Positions 41,615 to 55,520 of a stretch of DNA of 64,000 bases are shown here, one piece after another. Under the pieces are notes generated by a model. The model made no database searches and had not been told where the DNA came from. It saw only the letters and a program-made list of their open reading frames with translations. The stretch comes from Sinohyriopsis cumingii (Eukaryota > Mollusca > Bivalvia > Unionida > Unionidae): the NCBI GenBank assembly GCA_028554795.2, contig CM068829.1, forward strand, positions 134,096,579-134,160,578, given 5' to 3'. Position numbers and translations under genes: made by a program. Numbering within the stretch: the first letter of the stretch is position 1; the number at the start of each line of letters is the position of its first letter.

Positions 41615-42451
41615 GTATGACATTTTAAAATCGGTTTCAGTTTTAATTAATAAATTTAAAGTGTGCATTTGCGCAAGTTGAATTACAACAGATTTTGAAT
41701 TAGAAACAAGAAACAGTGTCTTATGAGTTCCTATGTCAATTTGATTTGATGCTTATCTTGAAATTTTAATACCAGGATGACAAGTTTACGTCAGTATGAC
41801 TCGCCTTGTTCAATTACAAATGTACTCTCAATATACATTTATATTCGAACTGTAGTTTGTCGTGTTACTTAACGGGAATCTGATGAAATGGTTTACTGAG
41901 ATTAAAACTGGTTTAGTCACGTATTATTTTAGTATTTGATCACAGTTGGAAAATAATGCGATAAGCCGATATAAATGTATCGTTGTAAAAGTATATAACA
42001 AAGCACAAGGTTCTGTAACCATTCGAATAAAAGTCCACCAGAATTTCGCAATTGCTGGACAAGGAATATTAACAGAAAAGATACATAACGAGAATCGAAA
42101 AATATATATAATATAAAAGTATTATTTTAGAAGAAAACGAAAGGTCTTAAAAGGGTGAGCTTAGCACCTGACTCTTTGGTGCGGAATTGAAACACGTGTT
42201 TTAAATAAATGTAGATCCAAAAAATGCCGCGGCTTATGTAGGTTTGTTGTCTACAGAGAAGTTATCATCAAAGGATGTGTCTATGATGATAAATATATCT
42301 TTGATTATGATCATTCAGAAATGAAAAGGTTTTTAATTTTTAATTTTTAATATCTTTTAGTTTGCATAGGTTTATCATGGAATATGAAATAGTGCCATGA
42401 GTCCTGATGTTTGTTGTTCCGCTTAGATTATTTTCAGTTTTTTTTTTTAAT
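41615..42451. other. Intron 2, left part
   Basis: No gene. The segment GCACCTGACTCTTTGGTGCG (~42,163) is similar to ~10,950, a dispersed repeat. Confidence 0.45.
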
Positions 42452-42699
42452 TTATTCCTCCGACTTCAGTGGCATGGACTCGTTTTTCGCAACAGCGCCT
42501 CGCAGCCTGAGACAAATATTAAAATCTCTCATTTTTCTAGTTCGATATTCATAAAACACAAGCTCACTCGGGTCAACGTCAGCAAATACCCGGTTGGTAA
42601 AATCAAACAAATCGGCTTTGGTATCCAACCTGCACAGATCCACATCAGCTCCGCGTCTATTTGAGTTGTGTCCGTGAATATTAATATACAGTCTGTGTA

Positions 42700-43060
42700 C
42701 TGTAAAACTTACTTTAATTTTAAATCAGTAAGTGTTTGTTGGGTTGGGATTAAGGAAGTTTTGCTTTCCGCGAGTGCATACAACGCTTCCGCAACAAAAT
42801 GACCGAATATTGGCAACCCGCCGATTCTGTAACGGTAAAGTCGAATTTGTCTGCCACGGGTTAAATAATCAACAACTTCAATTGGTGATGCAGGTCCATA
42901 TGAGTCAAAATACCACAGATCTTTGGCTTTTATCATGTATGCGATCCAATATATTCCAGATCATGTTGTTGAATCCAAGTTAGCATTACCAGTTTCATTT
43001 GTGCGTGGAATCATCACCTGACAGCCCTTGAATCCGAGCTCATCCTGCATACATCGGACA
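42700..43060 (-). pseudogene. Protease relic of element C, catalytic residues lost
   Basis: DELGFKGCQVMIPRT, GNANLDS, then SGIYWIAYMIKAKDLWYFDS and YGPASPIEVVDYL align with the element B protease. The expected active-site His is Tyr (GIYW) and the expected Cys is Phe (PIFGHFV), so it could not act even with open frames. A stop interrupts it near 42,965. Confidence 0.7.
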
Positions 43061-43085
43061 TGCTTGGCTAACTCTACCATCCCGG

Positions 43086-43310
43086 TTAGCCTTCTACGAG
43101 TCGTACGGGGTAGTCGAAGAACTCTGCCTGAGGGTATTCTGTGAGTTGTTTGTGTAAATCAAAGAACTTTTCCTTTATTATTCGTCCATAAACTCCCTTT
43201 TTCAAAGGCATTACAGATGCGATTTCGATAGCCCCTTCAGCTGAAATTGACGAGAGTAATGGAAATATTCCATCAGTCTTTTGCATTTGCACCACCTCTG
43301 ACATGGACAA
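43086..43310 (-). pseudogene. pVI-like relic of element C
   Basis: VQMQKTDGIFPLLSSISAEG corresponds to the KTGGIFPLLAAIPA segment of element B and lies directly upstream of the protease relic, as there. The rest, up to RRLTGM-like sequence, is poorly conserved. Confidence 0.55.
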
Positions 43311-43529
43311 TTTCTATGTCACCGAGATGTATTTTCGTTTGTCCGAGTTAAGCTGATTAAGTTGTGTTTGAGTCAACCACACGGAGACAGTTAAAGATAA
43401 CATTATTGGAGAAATCCTCAATGTTAGCCCCCAATCACCTTTTTGTTGCAATTTCTTTTCTTCGCAAGCTATTTGTATTCTTTGAATACGTTACAAGTCT
43501 AATTACTCTATTAATTTGTGAAAACATAT

Positions 43530-43620
43530 CTAGTTTTCCACAGGCAAGTCAAGAGCTCTCATTCGACCTCCCGTACCCTTGAACAAGAAAGTATTGTTGG
43601 CGATAATCACAGCTAAACGT
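43530..43620 (-). pseudogene. MCP C-terminus relic of element C
   Basis: RLAVIIANNTFLFKGTGGRM, then RALDLPVEN and TAG at 43,530, parallels YRAIAVILSNKAMLLEGGSG, RMRVIDAPVEN of element B. Confidence 0.7.
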
Positions 43621-43947
43621 TTGCGACGCAGACCCTAGCCACACTTATAGGTGAATGAAAACACTGTTACACAATATTTGTTCCTTGGTAGTAAGTGTTA
43701 TTTGTAATTGATTATGCCTAACAAATATAGAAAATGGCTATTATTCCCCACAAACTTTGCTTTTTTGACCAGGAAAGTAATATTTTGAAATTTACCTATT
43801 TCGAATCAGAAAACGGGCAAATGTGTGTCTTTTCGTTCACATACTGTCAGAAGAAAAACAAACATATGAAAGTTAATATGTATTTATACTAAAGTAAAAA
43901 AATGACTACAAGATATTTCGAAGTGAATAGTTTTTCGAGATTTAGGA

Positions 43948-44241
43948 TTATACGTCATTGGACTTGGTGAGACCAAGATCTCTGATCAAGTCGTTGAGGT
44001 CATTTGGTTGGGGTATTATGGGTTTCTCTCCTCCGCTCCACCTCTGAAATTGTCTTCTGGATCTACAACGTCTTCCTCGCTTTCTGACTTGTTGCTCTCT
44101 TCTAAAGACGGCTGTTCTGTCCGAATGAGTGGATACGGGGAGCTCAGGGCAGTGTAGCACTGGAGCGATGGATGGAGGAAGGTCCGGATACATGACAGCA
44201 GGTTCATTCTTGCCAGTCTGACGTTTGGAAGGATCCACCAT
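43948..44241 (-). CDS. Unassigned ORF inside element C
   Basis: A 97-codon frame starting MVDPSKRQTGKNEPAVMYPD and ending DLNDLIRDLGLTKSNDV. The ending is a recurrent motif in invertebrate repeat-derived proteins, as far as I recall. It sits between the two MCP fragments, so it may be a later insertion. A second register over the same DNA is rich in Ser/Glu, which suggests a frameshift near 44,090. Confidence 0.35.
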   Translation of the reverse strand: MVDPSKRQTGKNEPAVMYPDLPPSIAPVLHCPELPVSTHSDRTAVFRREQQVRKRGRRCRSRRQFQRWSGGEKPIIPQPNDLNDLIRDLGLTKSNDV

Positions 44242-44578
44242 GCAGATCTAGCAGTTGTTTGAGTCGTCAGTGGGTTCCCGCCAAATTAATGGGGAAGCGA
44301 ACTTCATGATTCTCTTTTCCGCTCTGTACCATCCTAAAACAATACATTTATATCGCCCATGACTAATGTGTAAGAGATTCTCGGAACATTTTTCATCTAT
44401 GATCTATTTGTTAAAAAATATTGAAAATGGGAAAAATTAAAATTAAAAATTTTAACAATTTAAAAGTTTAATAAATTTTATAACATAAAATTGTCCATCT
44501 TACCTTCCAGAACTTTTTTGCAGTGCTAGCAGGTGAAATGGATTTTCAGATGCATCCTTGATACACATCATACTTGGT

Positions 44579-44812
44579 CTATTGATTGAATGTTTGCGCA
44601 ATTGAACAATAACATAGGTCTTCCCTCAATTTCAAAGAAATCCTCACATGGAAGTAAAAACCTAGACATGTCCTGCACTTGCAAATATACATTTTGTTGA
44701 TTAGGGACCTGGTGGGGTACGAATAATACTGAAAATCTATTTTGCTTCGCTTTGCTAGCACATACGAATCAGTGTGAAATGTTGGATTAGATTTATCTTT
44801 GAAATTTGCCAA
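44579..44812 (-). pseudogene. MCP N-terminus relic of element C
   Basis: TDSYVLAKRSKIDFQYYSYP, then in another register VYLQVQDMSRFLLPCEDFFE, parallels element B (YQFYSYDARTP, IELQVHDTSRYFLPAAAFIE). One frame change is visible near 44,700. Confidence 0.72.
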
Positions 44813-44859
44813 CGTTTTTACCTATATATTTTTGGTTTCGTCTAATAACTTTTGCACTT

Positions 44860-45048
44860 TCAGAATGCGTTTCCCATTGACAGATCATCGAATCCGGCAG
44901 ACGATTTGAGCGGCTCATTAATGATTTTACCATCCGAGGCTGGCATTGTTTTTGATAATAGGAGTGTAATCGCCTTTGATTGTGGAAGTACTAATTGTCG
45001 TAGTCGATCTCGAATCGATTGAATCTCTTGCAATCCTATATTTTACAA
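44860..45048 (-). pseudogene. Core-like protein relic of element C
   Basis: LQEIQSIRDRLRQLVLPQSK, ITLLLSKTMPASDG and SSAGFDDLSMGNAF to TGA at 44,860. Composition and position just upstream of the MCP relic match the core gene of element B (KDRLARLIRRKR region). Confidence 0.5.
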
Positions 45049-45130
45049 TCGATTCGAGGCAACGTTTTTTATATTATCAAAGACTCGCATTGCAAGTTGT
45101 TTAGCATTTTTTGTGTAGCGCGCGAAGATA

Positions 45131-45741
45131 AGGATGCGAGCACAGTTTTGGACCTCCTATAAACAATCAACGAACAACATCACTGTCACAAGATGAAGCC
45201 GGGTTGGGACTGGATTAGTGAAGACACCGAAAGCAACTGCGTTAATAAGATGTTTACTTATAAACGCAGATTAAAAATGAACAACTCTGACACCATTATA
45301 AACAAAAAGATAAGGAAAATTATAAAGTTCCTAACATGGAACTATCAACAACAAGTAACTAAACGAGAAAGATGAATTTAAAGAATGGAATTGTAAGCAA
45401 ACGTGAATAACGTCCTATCACCGATCAACAAATAAAATTGTATGCCAATACCCCAAATGTAAACAAGGTTTTATTAAACATCAATTGTGACCAAAGCATG
45501 TGATTTATGCACTTATCAACATAATACTCATTTATTCATCAATCTATCAACTCATCAATTTATCAATTCATCAAGCGATATTGAAATATATATGAATTTA
45601 TGAATCTATCGTTCATATAAGGATATTGAAATAGGAATGCATGAAATTATGAATCTATCGTTCATATAACGATATTGAAATGGGAATGCATGTAATTTTG
45701 CTCAGATAGCAATAGTGAAAATGACGATAACATGGAAAACG

Positions 45742-45828
<87 letters not shown>

Positions 45829-47218
45829 AAACCACACAGAGTTAACTGACTCCACATCACCAAACCATATATTTGGCAGCTAAAAGTATAACAACTAAAC
45901 CGTCTAGTACATATGACACGGTTAAGTACTTCTGCATTGATATATGTTGCGCATGCGCGCACATGAATTCGTTACTCATTACATTAATCGTTCATGCAGC
46001 GTATAATTAAATTCAATCTGTCTGTTCAGTTACAACAAATAGCTAACTCGAACCAGACTATAGTATTTCTAATATCCTGGCGTTGTATAACCTTTGTATT
46101 GACTCTCTGTAGAATTTAGAATAAATTCTAAAACATCTAATATATGAAATAATTCTGTCATATAAAACGAATAGTGATAAAGAATACAATCTTAAATTTC
46201 AATACCTCTATAGATGAAGATTTGCTCCCGTAAAGAGGTAAGCCTTCTGACAAGACTCGTCGTAGTGTAATTTGTTTATTGAAAATTTGCTCTATATGTA
46301 TACTAGCTGTGACAGATATGCGCAGCTAGGTACTTAGGTTTTCACTGCAGGCAATTTGCACATGCAGCATGGTTTAGTTGCTCTCAGTATTTCGAAATAA
46401 CTAGAGTCGAAAAAGATAAACCACCCTTGGGTGACGCTGTACGCGGCTACGAAACCCGAGTATATTTTTGATCACATATACATATTGATATAAATCATAC
46501 ACATTTCCGTGACAATCACCAAGCTCAGCTCCATAATATGTAATGTAAACTTTTTACTTGAGTTCACAACACGCACTGATATCAAACGTCCACTTACAAC
46601 TGTCGTTATATCTAATATCAGGCCGTTCTCTCATGTACAGCTGTGTTGTCAATGTCTCCCTAGCTGACCATTATGACACGGGAGATTCACAGGCGACGCG
46701 AAAGTGATCGATATCAAATCATTTAGTTCCACAGCTGGTGAAAATCCAAAAATTATGCAATTTTGAGCAATTACACTTGCGGAAGCGCCGCTTTGCTAAC
46801 TGCCGCTAATGGTGTCGCGGGTTAAATTGATCTGAAGCATCGAGGTAATGTCAGAAGTGATATGGTATCTCATGCTAAATATTGTTTGTACTCGGGAATG
46901 CTTTCAAACCGACTAAGAATTGTTTATATCAACCAGATTCAATTGAAATGACAGAGCTGAATGTGGGCTCATGTTCACGAGTAAAAAGAGTCTTTGTTGG
47001 TTACCAATGGGATTCTTCGTCAAATCTCTTCATTGGTCGATCCCATGTTGCACGCTTCAATATTATTCAGGTGGCGACTCTGTCTGCTATAACAAAAACC
47101 AAACAAATGTGTTATTAGGACCCAGACAACCAAACGTCCGTGATCAGGCCAACTTAGTACAGGTGCAATGCGATTTACAGGGTGCGATCTTCCTCCGCGG
47201 AGATTTGTGTAGAAAACG
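45131..47218. other. Intron 2, middle
   Basis: Short direct repeats (GAAATTATGAATCTATCGTTC) lie at 45,590-45,690 and (TA)n at 45,744-45,826. The rest is AT-rich; the + strand ORFs at 46,882-47,246 overlap in two frames and are not recognisable. Confidence 0.4.
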
Positions 47219-48113
47219 TCACATTAAATTCTGGTTTCGTTCATAAGCTTGAAATCGTCGAGGAAACGCTCGGAGATGTTTGCATAACAACACTCTGCGT
47301 CGCAACATATAATTCGTGAAAACACTAAGTGTTCCAATTGCACCAGTACTCTTCGTGTATAAATCAGCTATGTCTTCAATGAGTTTGTCCATTAACAAAC
47401 GAAACATGGTGGGAAACCACAGTCACGTCGATAATAAAAATTCTGGCGCGCTGTAGCTCGCCGATCTGACCCAATAAGTGTCCTCAATCGTTCCAAAAGG
47501 ACGATATTGTCACATAGTCCAACAAGGCCTCTTCCTTCCACTAGATGTTACTTTATGCATCCTTTTAATTTGTTATGTTCTTCATCTGGATAGTTCTTCC
47601 TCAGTGCGAAATTCAAGTACATGCACAAATTCAAGTACAGACCACTTTTGCATTTATTCGTGCTTGTTTGAAATTGGGTTCCCTATTTTATTGTTGGTGC
47701 ACGTATTTGTGACAGTACAGGTACGGGTAATTCTTCAGGTACAGGATTTTCTCCTGTTTTGCATTCAAATATTTCTCCAGGTTCGGATGCATGTATCTGT
47801 GGTAATGGTTTTACAATCGGCATGCAAAATGGTTGTAGCATCATGGCTGTTTTCTTCTTTTCCCGAAAATGCTGGGGCTGCCTGTTTCTCCTCTTCTGTC
47901 TGTGCTCGCGAAACACGATGTTTTCTTTCCGCTTGAAATATATCCATAAAGACTTTCAAATCTTCATCAACTCCAGAATGAGTGAGAGCAAGTATTTTCT
48001 TATAAGTATCATATATCCCACCAGACGTTTGCTCAAACCCAGTCATTTCCCTGTATACCCACTCGGCCTATATTTCCTTTGTACTCCAGGCTAGACATTT
48101 GATCATCTATTTA
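47219..48113 (-). pseudogene. Possible further Polinton relic (coiled-coil gene)
   Basis: Minus-strand frames at 47,683-47,916 and 47,765-48,046 (GGIYDTYKKILALTHSGVDE, then KVFMDIFQAERKHRVSRAQT) have protein-like composition and lie where the coiled-coil gene would fall if element C were colinear with B. I cannot show direct similarity to the element B gene. Confidence 0.35.
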
Positions 48114-48278
48114 TTATATTTGTCGGGTATAGCAGGACCAAAATATATAGGTTTTTCAAAGATCCACCGAAGTCATTAAAATATTGGTAGGAGCTCCATT
48201 GTCTACGGATGGCAATATCACTATTATATCTGTTGATGTTCTTCTTCATAGTATTCTATATAGATAAGTAGATAGATA

Positions 48279-48349
<71 letters not shown>

Positions 48350-49721
48350 TATGAATGATGTTTGAATATGGGACAGAAGGATCATACCATTTGTGTTCGG
48401 ATTGACAGCACGAGCATAGCGGTGGCTTACTATCGAAATCTCAGCGCCGATTCCTCTTTCAGCAAACATATATGTTCGGAGAGTAATTCCAACTCCACTT
48501 CCGTGCTTTTGCTTTTTGGTTGGAAATAATTACAAAATCCATATTTTGAAAACTATAAAATTTCTGAAAATTAAAATTCAGGTTTTCACGCGTTGTAACC
48601 AGCTTGAAAAACAAGTCGACGTTAAGAGATATGTGGAGACAAGAAAAAGTTGTTAAACGTGACGTAAGCGCTTTGATCTGTCCGACCATGTATTTCATGC
48701 GGAAAGCATCAGATGCGGCCGCTGTTTATTTAAATGTTTTGGTCTCATTTTATTCTTTGAAACGAAAAATATACTATATTTGAGGAATTGATAAATTTAC
48801 GAACACGGACTCTTGAGTACTGTTCGTTTAGTGCCATTAATATCTGAGACAAAAATACCTGAGGCAAAGTGAAGTTTATACACTATTATTTATAACTAGA
48901 CAAGTATCCCCTGATCTTGACGTGCCACCCACCCCAAGCCAAATTAAACTTTACCTGAACAATGGTACTGTGTATCTGGTTTCACATATCTTGCAATCTC
49001 GTGCGAAACGTGCATCTAGAAAAAAAAAGAAATTATGGTTCTTTAATTAAACTGGTGAAATGTTGCGGTATACATATTTTTCTTGGATGAAAGCAAGACC
49101 GTGAAATATTCACGGTATAGAAAACCTATTGCGGTATGCGTTGCCAGAACAGCAAACAGCAGTATACCGGTATATCGTTACATTCCTAGCGGAAAGGTAT
49201 ATTTGGGGAAATATGCACTTCAGCTTTCATACATCTTTCAAAAGTCCTTCCCGATCCTGTTTTGGTGTATTTTTCCAACTTGGTGAGAATCTGTTCAATT
49301 GATTTCATAATTTATAGGCGTATGGTTTAAAATTATCAGTGGGTTACCATGAAACCAACACAATTCTGATCCTAAACCCATATTTGCTTACTTATGATTC
49401 ATTGACATAGTCAAATGCACACTGAGAACAATATTCGTTATAATTCCCTAGTTAAGAGAGCGTTGTAACACTGCAATATTTCAGCGAATCATCTTCAAAG
49501 ACGTTTTCTAGAGTTTATGCCTGGATTTTATGCGTGTGGGATGGTTGCCACACCATTTTCTAATTCTATAAAACTTGTGTTATTTGTACTGTCGTTTTTA
49601 AGAAAACATAATCAGCAGCCTCAGCTATAATAACGACTGTAATACGACGAATGTCTTGTTCATCCTCGACCACGTGTGCAATTTCAGCTCTTTGGATTCT
49701 GAAAGAATTTAAATATTTAAT
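48114..49721. other. Intron 2, right-middle
   Basis: (TA)n at 48,279-48,344; otherwise no gene or repeat recognised. Confidence 0.4.
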
Positions 49722-49922
49722 CGTGCTGCAGTTTCACGGAGCTCTCTCGCAGTATGACGCAGTTCAATAACACAGCCTATTGATATAAGTATGTCAGCAT
49801 TTCTTGCATATCTTGTTATGTGTATATTACTCTCACGCGCGAATTGTTTCAGTTGTTGTACTATTGTTGTTTCAATAGGTTGATCTAGGCCGTATTGTTG
49901 AACAACCAGTTGTGGTCCTTAT
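49722..49922 (-). pseudogene. ORF remnant, unassigned
   Basis: An open minus-strand frame without ATG: GPQLVVQQYGLDQPIETTIV, ESNIHITRYARNADILIS, HTARELRETAARLNI. A related register continues at 49,600-49,700 (RIQRAEIAHVVEDEQDIRRI). Protein-like, amphipathic helices; could be relic viral or transposon coding sequence. Confidence 0.3.
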
Positions 49923-50595
49923 AGCGTAAGTATGTGAGATTTTCGCATACGGCTTGGTATTCGTATCACACGCTCTTGCGAATTGCCGTAGTTAAATCAC
50001 AGTCGGCATACTGATATATAAATGAACATTATTGTCTAATTGAGAGTTATTTTTAATTTAAGAGGGTTAGAAAGTGCAATATCTTCAAACCTGGATATTA
50101 TTTCATTTACTTCTGAAACATATTCCCGCTGATAAATTTCAACACACGTTTTCCTTTCCAGTTTATTGTATAATGTTTCGTAATTCCTTTGACAGTCGGT
50201 TATTATGTATGTCATCGTTATATTAATACTAAAAACATCTCTCTACTTGATTTATCTTTGGTGATAACTATCATTATTGCAGTATTCATTGGTTCCTATT
50301 GGTCTCGCCAACTTTTTCAGCTTCATTTTTTCCTGCAGAATATGAAATAATGTTCGTTCAAGATTTTTCTTATAATATTTGACCAGTTAACACGGTTGGA
50401 GCTCAGTATGTTCCGGACATGTATTCAAAGGTCATATAACATCTTCTGCAAACTTTGACAACTCTAAACGAAACAGTGCTTTAATCTTTTCTGTTACATT
50501 GCTCACTCTCCACTGATATGGTAGATTAATCACAATTGAATATATCCATAAATCTGTTAAAACATGTATGCATATCATTCTGACCTTTTTGTCAG

Positions 50596-50661
<66 letters not shown>

Positions 50662-51943
50662 CGGTAATTGTTTAAACATATTCTCTGCCGCAGTTGGTAT
50701 ACAGTATTCTTACCAACAATATTGGTATATAATATTTACTTTATACCAACACGATAAAAACCATGTTACTTGTAATGTATGTACTACAGACAAAGTTAAT
50801 TTCTACTGACGGTATGTGTACTTTTAAATAAAACATCTAAATGGTATTTCGCCTGAAGGTTGTCGAAGATCAAACTAATCAAATATGTAATTCTGCATAT
50901 TCAACTGTTTGAAGTACACGTAATGCTAACACAAATAGCAGATATAACATACATTTCCCCTGCTCCTCTCATTAATTATGAAACATTAATAGCTTGTTTG
51001 CACATATGAAAGATTACTACTCGACTGGGTAAGTCGGTACTTATTGTTTTACTTGCTCAATTTACAAACACAAAAATTCCTTCTCATAAGGACGACTCGA
51101 TATTCTTTCAATTTACCAGAAACTAATGTAGATCACTTCTTGAGTTAAAATTTCTTCTTGTGATGCTAAAAAAGTGAATATTTATATTTCATCTTGTGAT
51201 CATACCTGCTTGTTTGCCTTTTAATTACATTCCTATCCTCATGCTTTGTTGCAATTATATATTGATACATATTAGGTATTTCTCCCGTTTTTCTCTTTTT
51301 TTTCGAAATGCTCATCCGTTTAATCTCTTTACTTGTTTATTCTTTAAGTTAATTTTAAGCATTACGATGTTGATGCATGCTGATGATGTACTTATTCTGT
51401 GTTACAATGATGGATCATAAAAGGCCGAATGGTGAAACCGCCACTTTTCGTATCAACGGGGCTATTCCAAAGTATTCATAGTGTTTGTAACCAAATGATA
51501 TCGATATAAAAGTATCCATCGTGATACAAGTTTTCAAATATATCGACATCCAATACATAAATATCAATAGTGATATAAATTTTAACTTGAATAGTAATCG
51601 AAATGAAACTTCATTCGTGCGAAATAAAGAACAACCACATGTTATTTGTAATATGAACGTTCTCGTAGAAACTCACACAGCTGAGTTGTCTGAAGAGGAG
51701 AGTGAATGACGACGGCAATTTCCTTATAAAACGGGATTAGATAACCCAGGTACTGACAATACTGTGAAGCATTAATATGACAAATTTCCGGTCTTTGACC
51801 AAATAAAAGTCGTCCTAAAACCAGATACGCCTTTGTAGTGATCTCTAATGAATAAAAAGAGGAAACAATCGATTCTTTAAATTTTCTATCCTTATAGAAG
51901 CGTGGTTTAAAACATATGGTGGGCGTTATGTATATTTATTTTT

Positions 51944-51995
<52 letters not shown>

Positions 51996-52003
51996 AATTG
52001 TAG
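49923..52003. other. Intron 2, right part
   Basis: (TA)n at 50,600-50,659 and (TTTA)n at 51,936-51,993. The ORFs here are short and AT-driven. Ends TTTAAAATTGTAG, a pyrimidine-preceded splice acceptor. Confidence 0.5.
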
Positions 52004-52615
52004 AGAAATGCGACCTTCCACTTCTCCACAGACTGAACTGGCAATTCACACTAGATGATTGTGATGCGTATGGGGGGCGAAAAGTTAGATTTATGTCCAA
52101 GGAAACTCTCAGGAAACTAATATCGCTCGACAACGTATGCACATTCAAAGCTGAGATCGTGGTCCGTCTGAAACTCAATAACGAACAGAAAGAAGTGATG
52201 CTAGCACAACATTCCAATTACAGCAACAAGCACAACCTGACCTTCCTTCTAAACGATCATCAGGAGTTCAATGCTCCAGTCACCAAAATAATCCCTTATT
52301 TCTACCTTGGCTTCTTACCAATTTCGACAGCTAGATTCAGTACAACACAAGGCTATCGAGCAAATGACATTGATTTTTCGTTTAATAACTGCGATGCAAA
52401 TCCCAACAGCTACATCGTCTTCTATACTGGAGAACAAAACATAAATTACACCACCGCCCCACAAAGCTCCTTTATGATGGGTTGGATAGATCACGCAAAG
52501 TTGGTACCAGCTGCGCGATACTTACCAGACCACTACTTCATGAAGTTTGAGATGCACATGGGTGGATGCGGCGGGCTGATGAGGGGCAAGGGGGCTGCTG
52601 TGGGATGCATAATAG
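52004..52615 (+). CDS. Host gene exon 3: unrecognised 204-residue domain
   Basis: A 612-bp exon between acceptor ATTGTAG and the perfect donor GGTAAG (exon ends 52,615). Reading phase is 1 on both sides, joining exon 2 in frame; symmetric 1-1 exons are common for extracellular modules. Segments are KCDLPLLHRLNWQFTLDDCD, EIVVRLKLNNEQKEVMLAQH, IIPYFYLGFLPISTARFSTT, NNCDANPNSYIVFYTGEQN and MHMGGCGGLMRGKGAAVGCI. Beta-rich, several N-glycosylation sequons (NKHNLT, NYTT), five or more cysteines. The frame upstream of the acceptor is only a TTTA microsatellite, so it is not coding. I do not know the family. More exons must follow outside what I can find. Confidence 0.65.
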
Positions 52616-52627
52616 GTAAGTTTTAAA

Positions 52628-53829
<1,202 letters not shown>

Positions 53830-55520
53830 ATAAACTTCTTTACCCGTTTCTCAGCGACAGTAGTAGTTATATTGAATTTGGCATACGCATGAGCCCACTT
53901 ATTGAAGTAATCGACCACTATCATAATGTACTTACTACCGCCACTGGAAGTTTACACAGTTCCAAAATTATCGATTGGGATGCGTTACATTGGTCCACCA
54001 ACGTTGTATTGTGTATCTTGTGTTTGGAGTAACATTTTGCCAATTTTAGAATCACAGTCTCTACCCAATCTCAATATGTCCTGCAGCAGCCCACGCAGCA
54101 ATGAAACTCTCACCTAATACTCTGTCTTAGGTGGCTGGATGTTACCTTTTGTAAGATAATGTTATTCCCATCATCGTGACTCTCCCAGTGTCTGAACCAT
54201 ACGCCGTTGAGAAACGAACATCTATCTTGCGACCAATACCTTTCTAAGTTCACCACCCACTGACCATATTATCATTCTCTGGCTTGTACTTCGTCAACTC
54301 CGTAAAGCCTGAATCTTGTAAATGCTCCATGCGCATTTATATGGCAATCCAATGAAACCAATGATTGCTTTTAGTATCTACTCTCAACACAATTATCGAC
54401 ATCAGCCGCATATTCCTTGTGAACGTTACCAAGGGAGTTTACTAGATATCTCGCTTAGATGCTTCCAAATGCCAATGTCCTTGAAATCACTAAACAGTGT
54501 CTTCGACAAGCCTTCTGCCATGCGATCGACCTTTTCGATGTTAAATGTCATTGTCATATACATTGATGGCAGATCTACCCAACATGCAATCTGTCTGTCT
54601 GGGTTGGGGAAAGCTAACAACTAGCGAAGATCTATGTGATCCTGTCTAAAACAACACATTTCCCCAAAGAGGGTGGTAATGTATGTTAGCAGAAACTACA
54701 GCAAATAGTTCCTTTCTCTTTCGTGGTACCTGCCTTCAACGTTTGTCAGCGTCACACCATCATATTTGATGGACCATTTTTTTATATCTGCGACAGGAAA
54801 GTTAAAGACTGGTCAGGCCAATCTACATTTTAAATCACCAAAATCTGGATTGTATTCCACTTCCAAAGAGAGAAAAAAAAACACAGTTCTTCTCTGTAAA
54901 TCTTACCAGGCGTTAGCCTATTGTTCCATGAATGTTCTTACTTCAGTTACAGCAGCGCAAAATCACACGTCCAAGGAGCATTACTTTGGACTAAAACAAC
55001 TTGATTTTTCATGGCTGAACTTTAATGTTGCATTCATTAGTTTCAGAAAAAAAGTTTTCTTAGCATGATCACCTCCTCTACGAAAGTACCTGCGAAAATT
55101 ATGATATCGTCAAGGTACATCGGGCACACACGCCAGTTTAGAAGTATCTTCTCCACGAATGCCTCAAATGTTGCTGCTGCGTTGCAATTCGAAAACGATA
55201 TGACGTAAATCTCGTACATATGCCCACGTCCAGTGACAAAATCAGCCTTAGGCCTATCCCTTGGATCAATTTCAATTTGATGATAGGCACCCAAGCTGTC
55301 AAGAGTGCTTATGAATCTCCTTATGCGTTAAACGTCTTATCAGTTCACGACGACGGATACATATTTATCATTGTCTGTGTTTTGCGTCTCACCATCCTTC
55401 TTTGCCACTAGCAATATATGCGAACTCTCATGTAAAACAATCAAATCCCGATCGAAACATTTCTCCACATGTTTCTCCACCTCATCATATGGGCAAGTCG
55501 AGATACGCCTTGAGCATGAC
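53830..55520 (-). mobile_element. Ty3/gypsy LTR retrotransposon pol relic
   Basis: Reading down from 55,500: CPYDEVEKHVEKCFDRDLIV and VAKKDGETQ (RT N-terminal region), GAYHQIEIDPRDRPKADFVT, then CPMYLDDIIIFAGTF with the YLDD active site (55,043-55,294). Next is the end of RNase H/connection at 54,426-54,620 (LAFPNPDRQIACWVDLPSMY, then VDRMAEGLS), and the integrase core GGSKYIMIVVDYFNKWAHAY near 53,880-53,942. Order RT-RNase H-integrase defines Ty3/gypsy. Multiple stops; LTRs not identified. Confidence 0.82.

Larger units (their letters stand above)
42452..45130 (-). mobile_element. Element C: heavily decayed Polinton capsid module
   Basis: Minus-strand fragments occur in the same order as in element B: protease (42.7-43.05 kb), pVI-like (43.1-43.3), MCP C-terminus (43.53-43.62), MCP N-terminus (44.58-44.81), core-like (44.86-45.05). 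An unassigned ORF at 42,452-42,643 (DLFDFTNRVFADVDPSELVF) lies where a fibre or other gene would be. No terminal repeats found. Lies in intron 2. Confidence 0.72.

Noticed and set aside
51916..52003. N-terminal extension MVGVMYIYFFIYLFIYLF as a signal peptide of the 52,004 exon
   Set aside because: It is a (TTTA)n microsatellite followed by a splice acceptor; the exon joins exon 2 instead.
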